From Earliella scabrosa (Eukaryota; Basidiomycota; Agaricomycetes; Polyporales; Polyporaceae), in assembly GCA_022605405.1 (NCBI GenBank), contig JABYQQ010000009.1, positions 1,674,001 to 1,738,000 on the forward strand: 64,000 nt of DNA, in the 5' to 3' direction. The position numbers were made by a program, and so were the translations under genes. The notes beneath the pieces are model-generated. The model made no database searches. It was not told the DNA's origin and saw nothing but the letters and a program-made list of their open reading frames with translations. Numbering within the stretch: position 1 is the first letter of the stretch; every line of letters begins with the position of its first letter. Below are positions 21,999 through 34,038 of the stretch, in pieces.

Positions 21999-23573
21999 GG
22001 CCAGGATCGCCGACGAGATAACCAAAACCGACAGCCGGCGGGTGAGGCTGCGATGACGCAAGAGGTGCACAAGGAAGAGAGGCTGTAGGCGGGTAGATGG
22101 AGAGGGAGATGGTGAAGACAAAGACAAAGACAAGAGACTGGGGTGGCCACTGGAGAGGTACGCACACCCGCACGCTCTCTCCTGGCCGTCGCGTCTCGGT
22201 CGCCCAGTGCGCGTTACTCAGCTGTGCTCCATCCCCGAACGTGTGTGTGTGCGGTACTGTATTACATCGGTGTATATCCGACCATTTCGCCGTCGCTCGC
22301 GCTCGTCCCCGGCGTGCCCGCCCTGCGAGCAGCACAGTAACAAGGTTCGGCGGCGAATCAACGTCCTTCGAATTCACAGCGGTGCGTCGGTCCATCTCCC
22401 TCGTCCCATGCTCATCGGACATCCTCCCGTTGTGCGTGATGCATCGCTTCTGCTAGACAGACAGACGGATCGGTGATCGGGCGTGTGCACTAGTCCGGGA
22501 GCAGCAGCCAGGCGCTATCCCCGCGCATCTCCCCGCACCCCATGCCAGCCAAGGCATAGTGCTCTCCTGGCCCACTGGCAGAGCGTCCACTGGCACTCTC
22601 CAACGGCGCAAAAACCACTCGAGGATGCCATACGCGGTTTAGCGTGCGAGGAGCAGAAACAAGCTTTCTATCGCGATCTCGCCCGCTCGTCCGAGGCTGC
22701 ACCGACATACCCCAACCGGCGGACGGCCCACGGCAAACGAGCGTACACGGCCGATCTGAACGCGATCGGGTCCCATGGGCTCGCCCACTCCTCTCAGCCC
22801 TCTCCCCATTCTCCCTCCTTCTCGCGCCCGTGCTGAATGGGCTGGGATGAATGGGCGAGGGGGGATGACATGTTTGAATGGGCGCGGGTGGCCGTTGGGA
22901 ACCGGGTGTGGGGTGCTGTGTTGGGCCGCGTGCGCATGTGCCCCGGGGGTTGCCCATGGGGAGGCGTTCTCGGGATAAGTGTCGGATAAACCACCCGCCC
23001 GTGAGTTGCGCTAGCGGGGTGTGCGGGTCCGCTCTCTTTGTCGCGCTCAGGAGCGGATGACATAGCGTGGGTGGGCGGGGAGGGAAGGGGCTGCTGACAG
23101 TATGAGCGAGCGTATGGCCAGTCCGGCTTCTGGTGATAGGTCGGGAGCGTTTGCAGACTGGCAGTCGAAGCGACTTGGTTCTATTCGGATATGGTACAGT
23201 CGGGTACAGGGACTACTTTCTTGTGAGGTCTGCTAGTGCTACGCTCGAGTTCTGGAACCGTACGTCATGTCTCGTGAATGCAGCCGTTCTATTTCTCCAC
23301 TCCGCCGGATCCCCTGCGCCTGAGCGCATCTACTTGACTCCATGTCGTGAACCGTAATTCTTCAGGTACGTCCTGGACTTAACCGCAGCCTCCAAGCGTT
23401 GTGCAACTTGTCCCGACGGATGCCCGCATGCTACCTCCCAACCGTCCCGTTGCGACCTTACGTCCCATCTCCCAGTCTCATCTTGATTCCATCTTCCATT
23501 CCTCTTCGAACCTTCCTCGTTCTGTCTGTTCTTCTCCTGCCCTGCCAGCTACCAACCCTCGGCACCAAAGGCC
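21999..23573. other. Convergent intergenic region, 1.6 kb
   Basis: Between the 3' ends of AOS1 (plus) and FOL3 (minus). A short AAGACA-type repeat lies around 22113-22135. Several 60-155 codon frames on both strands lack coding character. No RNA gene or transposon recognised. Confidence 0.4.
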
Positions 23574-25175
23574 TCACTCGTCCGCGCCCCAGATCTCCTG
23601 CGCCTGCCCGAACTTCTGCAGGAGCCGATAAAAATCCGCGACGAGGTAGAGGCTGCCCGCGAGGACGACGAGCGAGTCCTCGTCGTCCCGCCGGCGCCCC
23701 ACCGCCCACCGCAGGGCGCGCTCGACGTGCTCGGTGCGCGGGGGCCGCTCGACGGCCTGTCTATCGGCGTCCACTTTGGGGTCGGACGACGACTTGGCCG
23801 CGGTAGCGGTGAACGAAGCTAAGGCGCCGGGCTGTACCTCCTCGGCCTCGGTCGTGTCCTCGAAGATCTCGACGGTCGTGGGGTCTACGAGCGTTTCGAT
23901 CGCGCGGCGCATGTCCACGGGGGGCACGGACTGTATCCAGGGCATGCGGAGCGGCTGCGTGAAGGAGAGCAGGGCGGCGCCGAGGCGGACGTCCCGCGTC
24001 TTTGCGAGCTCCGTGCGGATGGCGAAGAGCGGGCCGAGCGTCTGCTCTGGCGTCTTGGGAGGAGAGTGCGAGAGCCCGAGGACGTAGGTGAGGGTGAGCG
24101 GGCGGCCGGAGCCGGTCTGGGAGAGCGTGGAAGAGAGGTAGGCGGCGAGCGCGGTCGCGGAGGCGGGGTTGTGTGCGCCGTCTGCGAGTACGAGAACCCG
24201 CGAACCTTCGTAGGACGCAGCTGGATCGGGAGGGAGCGTGATCGTGTGGTACGAGAGCCTTCCGGGCCAACGGGTCGCCCTGATTCCGCTGGCAATAGCG
24301 GCAGGAGTAAGACGATCGCGCAGCTTGAGCTCTGGGCGCTGGCATGACGGGTGGGTGAGGAGAGCGTTGATGATGCCCGCCGCGGTGCCTAGATTGCCGA
24401 TTTGGTGCTCCCCATGCAGCGGCAGAAGAGCTCGTACAGGCTCCGGGAAACACGGCATCGAAATCTGGACGGCGTGGAGGAGCGGGACACGAATCCCAGT
24501 CTGTGCTGGGTGTTGGGCTCCATCCAGGTCTTCGATCCATTCAACCGGTGTGACTACGGCTGGAGAAACCACATCGCCACCGGCAGCGTCGACGACCGAG
24601 CGTGCGACGTCCTCGACTTGTCGGTGTACCTGCGGCCCAAGGACGAACGGCCGACCTCGCCTCCCAATCGCTGCCTTCTCGCGTGCGATCTTCTCGACGG
24701 TATCTCCGAGCAGCGACTGGTGGTCTAGGTCCACGGCAGTCAGGGCGGAAGCGAGGATGCATTCGTCCGGGACGACGTTGGTCGCGTCGAGCCGTCCGCC
24801 CATGCCGACCTCGAGAACGACGACGTCGACCTTGGCGCGCTCGAAGATGAGCAGCGCGAAGCATGTGAAGAGCTCGAAGTTGGATGCGCCGATCTCATGT
24901 TGGCCGTCCAGGCGGTGAATTTCGTCGCGGATGGACCAGAAGAGCTCCGGCCTTACGGGCTTGTTCTGGATGCAGATCCCGTCGATGAAGGTGAGCAGAT
25001 GCGGGCTGTTAAAGCGCCCGACGACGAGGCCTGCGGCAGAAAGAATGGACGAGGCGTATGCGCACACGCTGCCTTTCCCGTTTGTTCCTGCGACATGGAT
25101 TGTGGGCCGCGTGTATGGTTCCGGAAAAACAGCCAGAAGCTTGCGAATTCTGTCGAGGGAAAGATCAATCGACAT
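23574..25175 (-). CDS. FOL3: Dihydrofolate synthetase (FPGS/FOL3 family), 533 aa
   Basis: Single-exon minus-strand gene. The N-terminus starts directly with the catalytic core: IHVAGTNGKGSVCAYASSIL contains the family P-loop (GTNGKGS, about residue 30), followed by RFNSPHLLTF, then EVGMGGRLDATNV and LTAVDLDHQSLLGDTVEKIA, all signature folylpolyglutamate/dihydrofolate synthase motifs. The C-terminal Rossmann-like part has VLADGAHNPASATALAAYL. The enzyme ligates glutamate to dihydropteroate using ATP in folate synthesis. The short start without a mitochondrial presequence favours FOL3 over the polyglutamate synthase MET7. A Glu/Pro/Ser-rich insert lies near residues 430-490. It is divergent from the cyclophilin gene. 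Confidence 0.9.
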   Translation of the reverse strand: MSIDLSLDRIRKLLAVFPEPYTRPTIHVAGTNGKGSVCAYASSILSAAGLVVGRFNSPHLLTFIDGICIQNKPVRPELFWSIRDEIHRLDGQHEIGASNFELFTCFALLIFERAKVDVVVLEVGMGGRLDATNVVPDECILASALTAVDLDHQSLLGDTVEKIAREKAAIGRRGRPFVLGPQVHRQVEDVARSVVDAAGGDVVSPAVVTPVEWIEDLDGAQHPAQTGIRVPLLHAVQISMPCFPEPVRALLPLHGEHQIGNLGTAAGIINALLTHPSCQRPELKLRDRLTPAAIASGIRATRWPGRLSYHTITLPPDPAASYEGSRVLVLADGAHNPASATALAAYLSSTLSQTGSGRPLTLTYVLGLSHSPPKTPEQTLGPLFAIRTELAKTRDVRLGAALLSFTQPLRMPWIQSVPPVDMRRAIETLVDPTTVEIFEDTTEAEEVQPGALASFTATAAKSSSDPKVDADRQAVERPPRTEHVERALRWAVGRRRDDEDSLVVLAGSLYLVADFYRLLQKFGQAQEIWGADE

Positions 25176-25862
25176 GGCGCAGGAAGTGGTGGATAGTCCG
25201 GACTGGAAGTGGCCTGCCTGATCAAGGGTACAATCAGCTACTAGTCAACGGTTGAGGGCAGAGATATAGCTCGCTTCGAGCGCGAAATTTCGAAAGCTTA
25301 TGCTTAGTGCACACGTTGCACTGGCAAGTGTTGAGAAAGCACTTGAACCTTAGCAGACACATAGACGCCTTGTAGAGCTCAGCGCTTAGTGCCCACCAGT
25401 GTACTCACTCAAGTTGCAGGGCTCCTTTCCATTGCCAGCCCACCCATCCATGCTCACCGTTGCCAAGAGTCCTGCAGACGTCTATCAGTGCCAGAATATG
25501 AGTTGATATCGGGAGTATAGGACGGTAGGCAAGAGCTCTTGGATTTCGCGAGAACTTGCCTCTCAAAGTGGCCGGGGGCCTGTGTTCAAGACTTCAAGTT
25601 GTTAGCTTTCTGCGCCAGTACACTTTGCCAGCTAGTGCTACTCTGTCTTGTTAATCCCGCGGACTATCTGACCTCCTCAACACTACCAACTACATATAAC
25701 GTCGTCATGGCGCTGTTGGCAGTGTTGCCCGAGCTGCGAAAAGGGTGATCCGGGTCCCATTGATCGCTTGCGCGCTCCTGCGCGTGATCGAGTCGCCACG
25801 TCTGCAATCCCAAGGACGCGTAGAGGAGCGCTGGTTCCTACCTCTCTTTTCTCCTCCCCACC
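25176..25862. promoter_or_regulatory. Divergent upstream region between FOL3 and ER cyclophilin
   Basis: 687 bp between two start codons. A TATA-like acatataacg lies near 25690. At about 25795-25804 the sequence cgccacgtct (agacgtggcg on the other strand) resembles the core of an unfolded-protein-response element (TGACGTGG type), which would suit the ER cyclophilin, but it is a partial match. No coding frame supported. Confidence 0.35.
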
Positions 25863-27076
25863 ATGATCTTCAGCAGGCTCACGTTCGGCTTCCTCCTCGT
25901 CACCATCGCGGCCTTCTTCTGCGCCCAGTCTGTCGAGGCGAAGGGCCCGCGCATCACCCACAAGGTCTACTTTGACATCAAGCATGGTGACAAGGACCTC
26001 GGCCGGAGTGCGTACCCCTGTTTTCTCGAGAGCGTGCGCTGACGCGTTTATATGTAGTTGTCATGGGCTTGTACGGCGGCGTGCGTGTTATGAGCGCGAG
26101 CGATGACGTTTGTAGGGCGACTGACCGGTGAGACGCTTTACAGACCGTACCCAAGACCGTGGAGAACTTCCGCGCTCTCACAACCGGCGTGAAGAAGGAC
26201 GGCACGAAGCTCGAGGAGGGCTTTGGCTACAAGGGCTCCAAGTTCCACCGTGTCATCAAGAACTTCATGATTCAGGGTGGTGACTTCAGTACGTTATGCG
26301 CTGTCTTGCTTGGGACCCAGGTTCTGACGGTGGCTGGCATCTCCAGCTCGCGGTGACGGTACTGGTGGCAAGGTACGTGTCTGCATGTATACTCCCGGCT
26401 CTGAGGTCATGAACGATGTCTCTTAGTCTATCTACGGCGACCGCTTCGCGGACGAGAACTTGTGCGTTTCGAGTGTCAGATTTCTCAGCTTACAATTTGG
26501 GAACTTACTTTGTAAACAGCAAGCTCCGCCACACTCGCCCCGGTCTTCTCTCCATGGCTAATGCTGGCAAGGACACTAACGGTATGCAGCATCATACTGG
26601 CCCGCGTCTTGTCTCTCGCTCATAATGTCTTCATAGGCTCCCAATTCGTGAGAATTCACCGCTCAACAGACCCCAATAGCATGACTGATGTGTTGAGTAG
26701 TTCATCACGACCGTTGTCACCAGCTGGTTGGATGGCAGACACGTATGTACGCCGAAATATTCCTGCTGTCTGTGCTGACCGCCGTCACAGGTCGTTTTCG
26801 GCGAGGTTCTTGAGGGTATGGACATCGTGAACGCCATTGGTAGGTCTTTCAACTTTGTAGCCTCATCACAGCCTCTGACTGTCAGCACAGAGGACGTTCC
26901 GAAGGGTGCCAACGATCGCCCCAAGGAGGATGTCACCATCGTTGACTGCGGAGAAGTGAGCTAAAGTCTTCTCTTGTACCTTACATGTGTTTCTGATGTC
27001 TGCTGTGCTTTAGCTTGAGGTCGAGCCTACCACAGCGACCGAAGAGAATGCAGCGCCATCTCATGCTGAGCTCTGA
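25863..27076 (+). CDS. ER-type cyclophilin, peptidyl-prolyl cis-trans isomerase B, 221 aa
   Basis: Eleven exons (25863-26007, 26058-26080, 26144-26288, 26346-26371, 26427-26461, 26520-26581, 26637-26647, 26701-26742, 26791-26839, 26891-26955, 27014-27076) sum to 666 nt. A signal peptide ([20 protein letters not shown]...VEA, cleavage near residue 26) precedes a complete cyclophilin fold: [14 protein letters not shown], then [20 protein letters not shown] with the catalytic Phe-His-Arg, [20 protein letters not shown], and [19 protein letters not shown]. The active-site Arg, Phe, Met, Gln, Trp and His are visible. The C-terminus SHAEL resembles the HEEL/HDEL retrieval signals of fungal CypB, so ER lumen is likely. 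Exon 7 is 11 nt. Confidence 0.95.
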
Positions 27077-27431
27077 AAATCCGGCCTGTGAGGTACCATA
27101 GGCATGACGAGTGTCGTACTATTGTGGAACATCCCTACCTGCTGTTGCGATGCCTGTAGCCGAACTCGTAACATGACTTGTTCGATGGTTGCACAACTAT
27201 TGCTCGTTGCCTCCTGACAGAGGTAAAACGCCTCAACCGCAGGGAGATTTGTCTGTAGACAGGGTGGCCGAACTCGGGACGCGGCGAGAATACTCATCGT
27301 GCCCATATTGACTAACGACTTGTGTGCTGTCACCGTCTAACACAAATAGCAAAATAGTCATTCGGAACAGGCCATACATGAGCATACGTGCGGACATAAC
27401 ATGCACGGGAGTCGAGCGATCTGACCGAGTC
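27077..27431. terminator. Convergent 3' region of cyclophilin and PRP24
   Basis: 355 bp separating two stop codons that face each other. Must contain both polyadenylation regions. No canonical AATAAA is obvious and nothing else is recognised. Confidence 0.4.
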
Positions 27432-30400
27432 TCACTTGCCGCCCATGAGCATTTTGCGGAAATCGTCCTGTCCTTTCCCCGACCCCCCGGTATCAGCCTT
27501 GGGCGCAGCAGTGTTTGAGCTCGACGAGGCTGCTGCACCCGATGCCCGAGCAGTTCCAAGCCCGCGTTGTTTGCTCCCCAGGCCTGCGCGCGGTCTGGAT
27601 ACTGCAGCACGAGGCACGAAGAGACCAGCATTCGCCGCAGGAGGTGCCAAGGGACGAGACGACGTCGCAGGCCCTGTCGTGCCCTCCGCGAAAATCTGAA
27701 GGGTGTTGCCGTTGAACACGATAGAGTCGGGACGCAGCAGGAGCTTCCCTGCTTCCTATGTCCAGCGAAGCAAGTTTAGTAAATACGTAGGGGTGAGACA
27801 GAAGGGGGAACCATACCGCTGCGTTCTCCAGCTCGACTTCCGCTTCTCCGATATCCTGGAACACCTCCACCCGCTTGACTTGTGCGTGCTTCTCAAGGAC
27901 CTGTTGGAGCAGGCCTTCTTGCGTTCCCGGCGGCAGGTTCCGCACGCGCACAGAGCGATTGCGTACTTCCGCGCGGTACCCGGGAGCCCTAGAAACGATA
28001 TGTCAAATTCTAGCGTAGTTGGACCAGGAGAAGACGTACTTGTTCTTGCCGCGGACACGCGTGTCTGCAAGAGTGACTGCAATACGGCGCTTCTTGAGCT
28101 CGTGGTTGTTTGCAGAGAGTGCGGCACGAGCGTCGCTCTAATGAGGCGAATGAGCATCTCTGACCTGCTATCGGGTCTCAAACACCGACCTCGTTTTCGA
28201 ACTCAACAAACGCGAAGCCTTTGGAATGGCCCTTGTCGTCTAGGATCATCCGAACGTCCTTGACTGCGCCATACTACGGGGACCAGGTCAACTCTATGGT
28301 ACACGAGAATGCGCATTCATGACTCACAGTCTTGAACAAGCCCTCAAGGTCGGCCTTGGTTATAAACTTGCTCAATCCAGCCACATAGACCTCGCGGTCA
28401 TTTGCGTCGCTATCCGTGCGTTCCTTCTTCCGCTCAGGGTTCGAGATGTACACAGAGAGCTTGTGTCCGTCTTCCATGTCGGTACCGTTGAGCTCGAGAG
28501 CAGACTCGGCAGATGCCTATCGGAGAGCAATCAACGACGGCAGACCAAACCGACTATCTGAAGGCGTACTGGGGAAGTGTACTGCACGTAGCAGAAGCGT
28601 CGTGTGCTCTTGAACTTCTTGCTCGGCCATCGCACGTCGAATATCTCGCCGTACTGCACGCATCGTACTTAGTACGAATCACGTCGCACATGAGGAGGAC
28701 AACAGACCTTGCCAAACAACGTCCGGATGAAGGTGTCGTCGGCTTGCTCGGGGAAGTTGGTGATATACAGGGTTGACCGCCACGCGAGGTGGACTGCGAC
28801 CTCTTGCCCCCGTATGCGCTTCTTGTCTTTGGTGAGGGCAGCGGGGACACTATCCTGATATTGTATGTCGCGTTAGGTGTACGCATCATCACCATGAACG
28901 ACGGGCACACGCACTCGTTCCATGAACTCGACGGTAGCAACAAGTGAATTCGGAAGTTGGGTAATCTTGATTTCTCGGATGCTTCCGCACTGGGAGACGG
29001 TGTTAGGAAGCAATTTAGACAAGCCAGGCGCATTACTCACGTCCTTGAACAGCGCGGTCAACTCGTCTTCCTGCACTCCTGCGGGAAGCTGTGCGACGAA
29101 GACCGTGCAGTTTTCGCGATCCCTATGGGGCATAGGTCAGGTCTGAAAGGTGGACGATCCGGCAAGTACAACACACCTCTTCAACTTCGCCTGCTCCTCT
29201 GCTCATGGAACAATGAGACGATGCAAGGACAATATGACAAGCGGATATGGTCCACTCACCAACCCGAGCCTTCTTGCTGCTCTCCGGCACGTCGTCGTCC
29301 TCAGCCTTCCGCTTCGATCCAGCCTCGGCGCCCGCAGCAGCGTCAACCTCCATAGGAGTCGACTCTGCTATCGGTTGCGACTGTGCCGGGGCCGGGGCCT
29401 CTGCAACAGGCACGTTCGCCTGAGTCTCAGCAATTAGCTGTGCAGCAGCTATTTGTGCCCTCTCGGCCTCCTACAGAGCGCCCAGTCAGCTTGGAAGCCC
29501 GATAACGCACGTATCCACATGAGTAGAGATAAGCAGATCGCGCACCTTGGCACGCCGGTTGTTGACTTGCGTCTGCGCGCGCTCGATGCGGTCGAGGGCG
29601 TCTTCGAGCTGCTCGACGGAGCCGTGCAGCTGTTCAAATGAGATCCAGGCTTCCCAGACCGCTTCGGGCCAGTCGAGGTTCTTCATCGCGATGTCACGGA
29701 AGACCTTCCGCGCGTCGTCGTGCATGTTCTGTCGGCTGCGGTGGTGGGCTGTCAGTAAGCATCCGCAGTGAACATATGTGACGACTGACACTAAGACCTC
29801 CGTGTAGGACGTCCATGCCAGATAGCTAGTCTTGTAGTGCTTTGTCGTGTCTTCCCACAAGACGAGACCATTGGCCTGAAGATACTCGTCCTCGATGCAC
29901 TGATGCTACAGTCAGCACTCCTTGGATTGCATGATTCGCGAACGACTCACAATGGCGGACAAGTACTTTTCGAGCCTAAGTCTGGGATCCCCAGCAGACG
30001 ACGCTGAAGCGCTTAGTCACAATACCATTCTGTGCGACGTAGACAGAAGACTTACCCTTTCGTACTTGGGATATGGCGCCCATGAGCATCTGCACCAGGT
30101 CTTGGAACTCGCCTGGAGAAATCGTCAGTCGGCGCCGAGAAACTGCAGGGAAACAGTTGACGAACCGCCGTCCCCAGATTCGATTCGTCGCTTCTCGAAG
30201 CCGGCGCGAGCCAGCGCGACGGGAACAAACTGTTCCACGTCAGCGAGGAGGGGAGGTATTGTCAAAGCCTTCTCGTACACGGCTGATCAGAACTAGTCAA
30301 TCGAGGACCTCTAGAATGACTGGGTTATGGCCTACCATTGATCTCGGTGGTTGCTTCGTCTGGATCCAGGGCACGCTCCTACTCACGTATTCAAGCGAAC

Positions 30401-32170
30401 CGTAGACGAGAACCGGGCAAGGAACGTACCAGGAAGCGCATATAACGCGCGAGAAGCTCGCCAGAGACAGGCACGCTGCGCAGACCCCGACGGAACGTCA
30501 ACAACAACTCTTCGTCTTCGATGTCTTGCGTTCTCTGCAAGCAGGGAAGGCGTTGGCGGGGTTAGGACACGAGCAAAGCCCAGCATGCTATGCAGTGACG
30601 TACAAGCAGGTCAACGAAGCCTGTCCAGAACGAGCGAAGGGCTTCTTCCGCGCCAGCTTCCCCAGCGAACCGCCGCTTGTCCGCTTCCGTAATCGCCCGT
30701 TCGTACAGGGCCTTCAGCACGAACATGTCTGGTTTTTTTGCTCGGCGCTCGGACGCAATGTAATAGGCGTATCCTGCGAGCGAGTAGTTCGCTTGTGCCT
30801 GTGCTCCCCTTCAGAAGGAACGACGCCACTTCATGGACAAGAGCAACTCACCAGAGAGTTCTCTAGGTCTTCGCGGCGCTGGTAGGCCTTGACAGCTTGG
30901 GCTTTGGATTTTGACGCCGTCACCAGGAGGGATTCATACTGGTCGGGAGGCTTGTAGTTGGTGGTGAATGAGGAATAAGCTTGGAATGTTTCGTCATGAT
31001 CTAAGCACAAGGGTCAGCGCTATGTCACAACACCCCGGTTGTCTGGTCATCGTGAGTGTCTCATACTGCGAGCAGACGAGTACTCTATATGCTAGTAGCC
31101 GGTGGGAATACACATCCGCCAACACGGCGTCGTTGAATCCAGGACCCTAGCTAGCCACCTGCTGACGGCGGCGCTGTGGCGCAATAGGAGGCGTCTGGTG
31201 GTCCAAAGTATCACAATCATGAGGATGTCATATCCGTAGTAGCTCCTTCCACGCTACTCAGAGGAGTCGTCGCCATCTAAGCTTAGCTCCACCATCCAGG
31301 TGACCCGTAGTCACTGTCTGTCTCTAGGGCGCAACACTGTATTGGCCCTTCATTCATGGCATGGGCACTCGTATATGAAGAGGGACGAATGTATACGCAG
31401 TGTATGAGCATGATACTCACTTGAATGAGGCTGTTTGAGACGCTCTAGCAGCATCGTGTCAACCAGATCGACAAGCTCAGCTCTGCACAGCACATCATTA
31501 GTTACCACTCAGTCGAGTGAACACAATAAAATAACTTGCCGTTCCTCGCCCGTAGCATTCTGGAGCCTCTCGAATTCCCAGTCGCGTTGCACGTCGAAGA
31601 GCAGATGACTCTACGGGCTAGTTACAATTGAGAAAAGTTCGAATAGACACACTACTCACTTTCGTCAGGTGTCCTGACCCCTTCGCGACGACCTTGGACA
31701 TCGCTTCGTGCGTCCAATTCGGAGAGAACAGCTCCCCCAGAGCTTCGGGTCGACCACCCGCCTCGACGAAGTGCTCAAATCGTTCAACAATAAACTCAAG
31801 GTGCTTCTGAAGTATAGGGATGGCTGGATGAAGCTCAAGACCACGCTCCTGGAGGACAGACAACGTACTCACACAAGTAGTCCTGCTCTGCACGTGCGAA
31901 GAGGTCGAGTATGCTCTGCAGATCCTCGCGAACGTCCAGGTTGGTTGTAGCTATCTTCCGCTGAAGGAGGGGTAGCCATACGTCTTCGCCGGCTGCCCAA
32001 AACGCGGTCATCATGTCGAGAGCGGATTCTACCTGGTCGTCCATGCCCGTGGCGCGGGCAATCCGGATGTGCTCGGCATGGAGGCCAATGTCGTACGGGT
32101 TCTCGGTGATGCGTTCGAGAATGCCAGAAAGAGCCTCAAGAGCGTCGGCCTCGTTCATATCGACATCCAT
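27432..32170 (-). CDS. prp24: U4/U6 snRNP recycling factor PRP24/SART3, 1,033 aa
   Basis: Twenty-four exons on the minus strand, from 32170-31873 to 27755-27432, sum to 3,102 nt in frame. The N-terminal half (about residues 1-600) has HAT-type helical repeats (VWEAWISFEQLHGSVEQLEDALDRI; WTSYTEVL). A disordered Ala/Pro/Glu linker with a basic SKRKAEDDDVPESSKKARV follows. Four RRMs come next: CTVFVAQLPAG; TLYITNFPEQ with RRFCYVQY; EVYVAGLSKFI with KGFAFVEF; and SVRVRNLPPG. The C-terminus QDDFRKMLMGGK is the Lsm-interaction motif specific to PRP24/SART3. The protein anneals U4 and U6 snRNAs in the nucleus. The intron at 31483-31539 uses a GC donor (cg|gcaagt), exon 15 is 22 nt, and the intron at 31001-31420 is 420 nt. 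Confidence 0.94.
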
Positions 32171-32482
32171 GATGGCTTGTGTGGAGTGCTGTACTCGACG
32201 CGCAGGGGACTGTAGGGGAACAAGCCGCCACCAGCGCGATGATGCTGAGGACGCGTTTCGAAGTCCCCGCTAAATGGGGTTAGGGTTATCCGCCGCACTG
32301 CGATTGGCTGGCGGAAGCGATGGGCCGCCGGCCGGGGATAGACCTGGACCTGGACACGGTCGCCTTGCTCTCTCCCATCACCTCTTCTTGTTCTCCCTCC
32401 CTCAGGCTGTCGACGGCGGACTTCCTCGTCTTGGTTCATCCGAGGCATCCATTCTCTTTTCCTTTCGCTCTTTTCTTGCTGT
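32171..32482. promoter_or_regulatory. Bidirectional promoter with a CCAAT box
   Basis: 312 bp between the divergent starts of PRP24 (32170, minus) and the membrane protein (32483, plus). It contains an inverted CCAAT box (ATTGG at 32303-32307), a site for the HAP/NF-Y-type complex in fungi, placed between the two genes. The stretch before 32483 is pyrimidine-rich, as is usual just upstream of fungal transcription starts. Confidence 0.45.
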
Positions 32483-34038
32483 ATGGCCCAGGCCGTCATC
32501 TACAGCACCGCACCGCTTGCTGGCAGACCTCCCTTCGCGACAGACTATCCCGACTCATACTACGAACAACGCCAGACCGAACACACCCGCAGGATCAGAC
32601 AGTCACCTCCTCCAGACCCAAACGCCAGGACCTCTGCTTACAACATGTACGTGTCCTCTTACATGCTGGGGACGAGGGTGGCCGTCGGCGCGCTCAGGAT
32701 AGATAAAGCGACGCTTGCTTGCCGATAGAAGAGTGGGACTCCCTGACAGATGCATTTGGGGTGTCTTCCTCGTCTCTTGGGGCGTCCTAGTCCTAGAGTT
32801 GGGCTGGCGAGGCAATGCGCCCAGGCGAGCAAAGGGCAGGGCATTCGGCGTGCATCAGCTATATTGCTCCCCCGATAAGTCGCGTTTCCGGAAATTCCTA
32901 TTCGCCTAGGCGCGTCGCGCTCGTATATTGTCATGGTGTTGCGCCTTGTGTCCGGCTGGCAGAGGTTGCGAACAACCTCCCCGTCGAGATCCGTTTGACT
33001 TGATAATAATAGCTTGTCTCCTGTCGTCCACCTCTCAACGCACCACCGTTTCACTGGTAATCGACCGTTACTCACAAATATGTACAGGTATAACCAGTAC
33101 ATAGACGAGAAGGAGAACCCCTTCCACGACAAGAACCAAATGATCCCCCAGCCTAAGATCCCTTTGGCTGCGCCCCAGCCAGGATATGCCGCTCCCGTCG
33201 CCGCACTCAACCTCTCTCGTCCTAGCCCTGCCGCTACGCCGGATGGACGCATGCCTGCTTCCCCCGAGATGTCCGAATTCGGGGGAGGCATGCCCAGTAC
33301 GCCGCACCCTCTCCAGCCTCCCATGGTCCCCATCGCACCGGTCTTTGCTCGTCCATCAACCGCCACTTCGCGCGATGTCAAGTTCGCTGCAACTCCCATC
33401 ATGCGTTCGGAGACCGAGGATACTGTTCTGCCACGACGCGGTCAGAAGGGTGACGACTTCTGGCGTAGGTTCAGCATGGTAGTGAAAGAGGATATGGCTA
33501 CTCCGTCTGGGCAGAAGCAAAGGTACGGTTTTCCTCTAGGAGACGCTTTTCTCGATGCTCACACATCTGCTCTCCTCAGCATCTGGCTCCGGAAAACCCA
33601 GAGCGGTACTACTCGCATGTCTCGCTGGGTCTGGATCGTTGGTATAACTTTGTTGATCGTACGTATCATTTGGACATTGCTATAAGTTCACTCCTCATAA
33701 CCGACTTGCAGATCATCGGTGGCGCTATCGGCCTCGGTTGGTATGTATCCCACAACGATACCACCCACACTGCCCCGAAGGCTCTAGGCGGAAGTGCGGA
33801 AGAGAAAGCCGTCGATACCCCAACAGAAGGTGCAGCAGCAGCAGCTGGGACCAGTTCGGATATTCCATTCCATGTCTCGCCTACCCACACCGTTGCCAGA
33901 CGTGCTGACGAGCCTATACCGACGCAACCGGCCTTATACCCAGTATCGCCTCGTAGCGGCAGCTCACATCGCGTCCACGTCGTGCAGACACATCGGCACG
34001 GTCGTCGCGGTACTCCCCTGAATCGCACCACGCATTAA
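32483..34038 (+). CDS. Single-pass membrane protein of unknown function, 334 aa
   Basis: Four exons (32483-32646, 33088-33522, 33580-33658, 33712-34038) sum to 1,005 nt. The N-terminal 200 residues are a cytosolic-type, Pro/Ser/Met-rich region with YIDEKENPFHDKNQM and a motif KGDDFWRRFSMVVKEDM just before the membrane. One hydrophobic helix (WVWIVGITLLIIIGGAIGLGWYV) is followed by a Ser/Thr/Pro-rich tail of about 100 residues. No signal peptide, so a type II or tail-proximal topology is likely. I recall such unnamed proteins in Agaricomycetes but no function. The first intron (32647-33087, 441 nt) is long for this genome. Confidence 0.8.

Noticed and set aside
23734..24918. Plus-strand frames of up to 226 codons over FOL3
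   Set aside because: Antisense of a GC-rich single-exon gene whose minus strand carries clear FPGS motifs.
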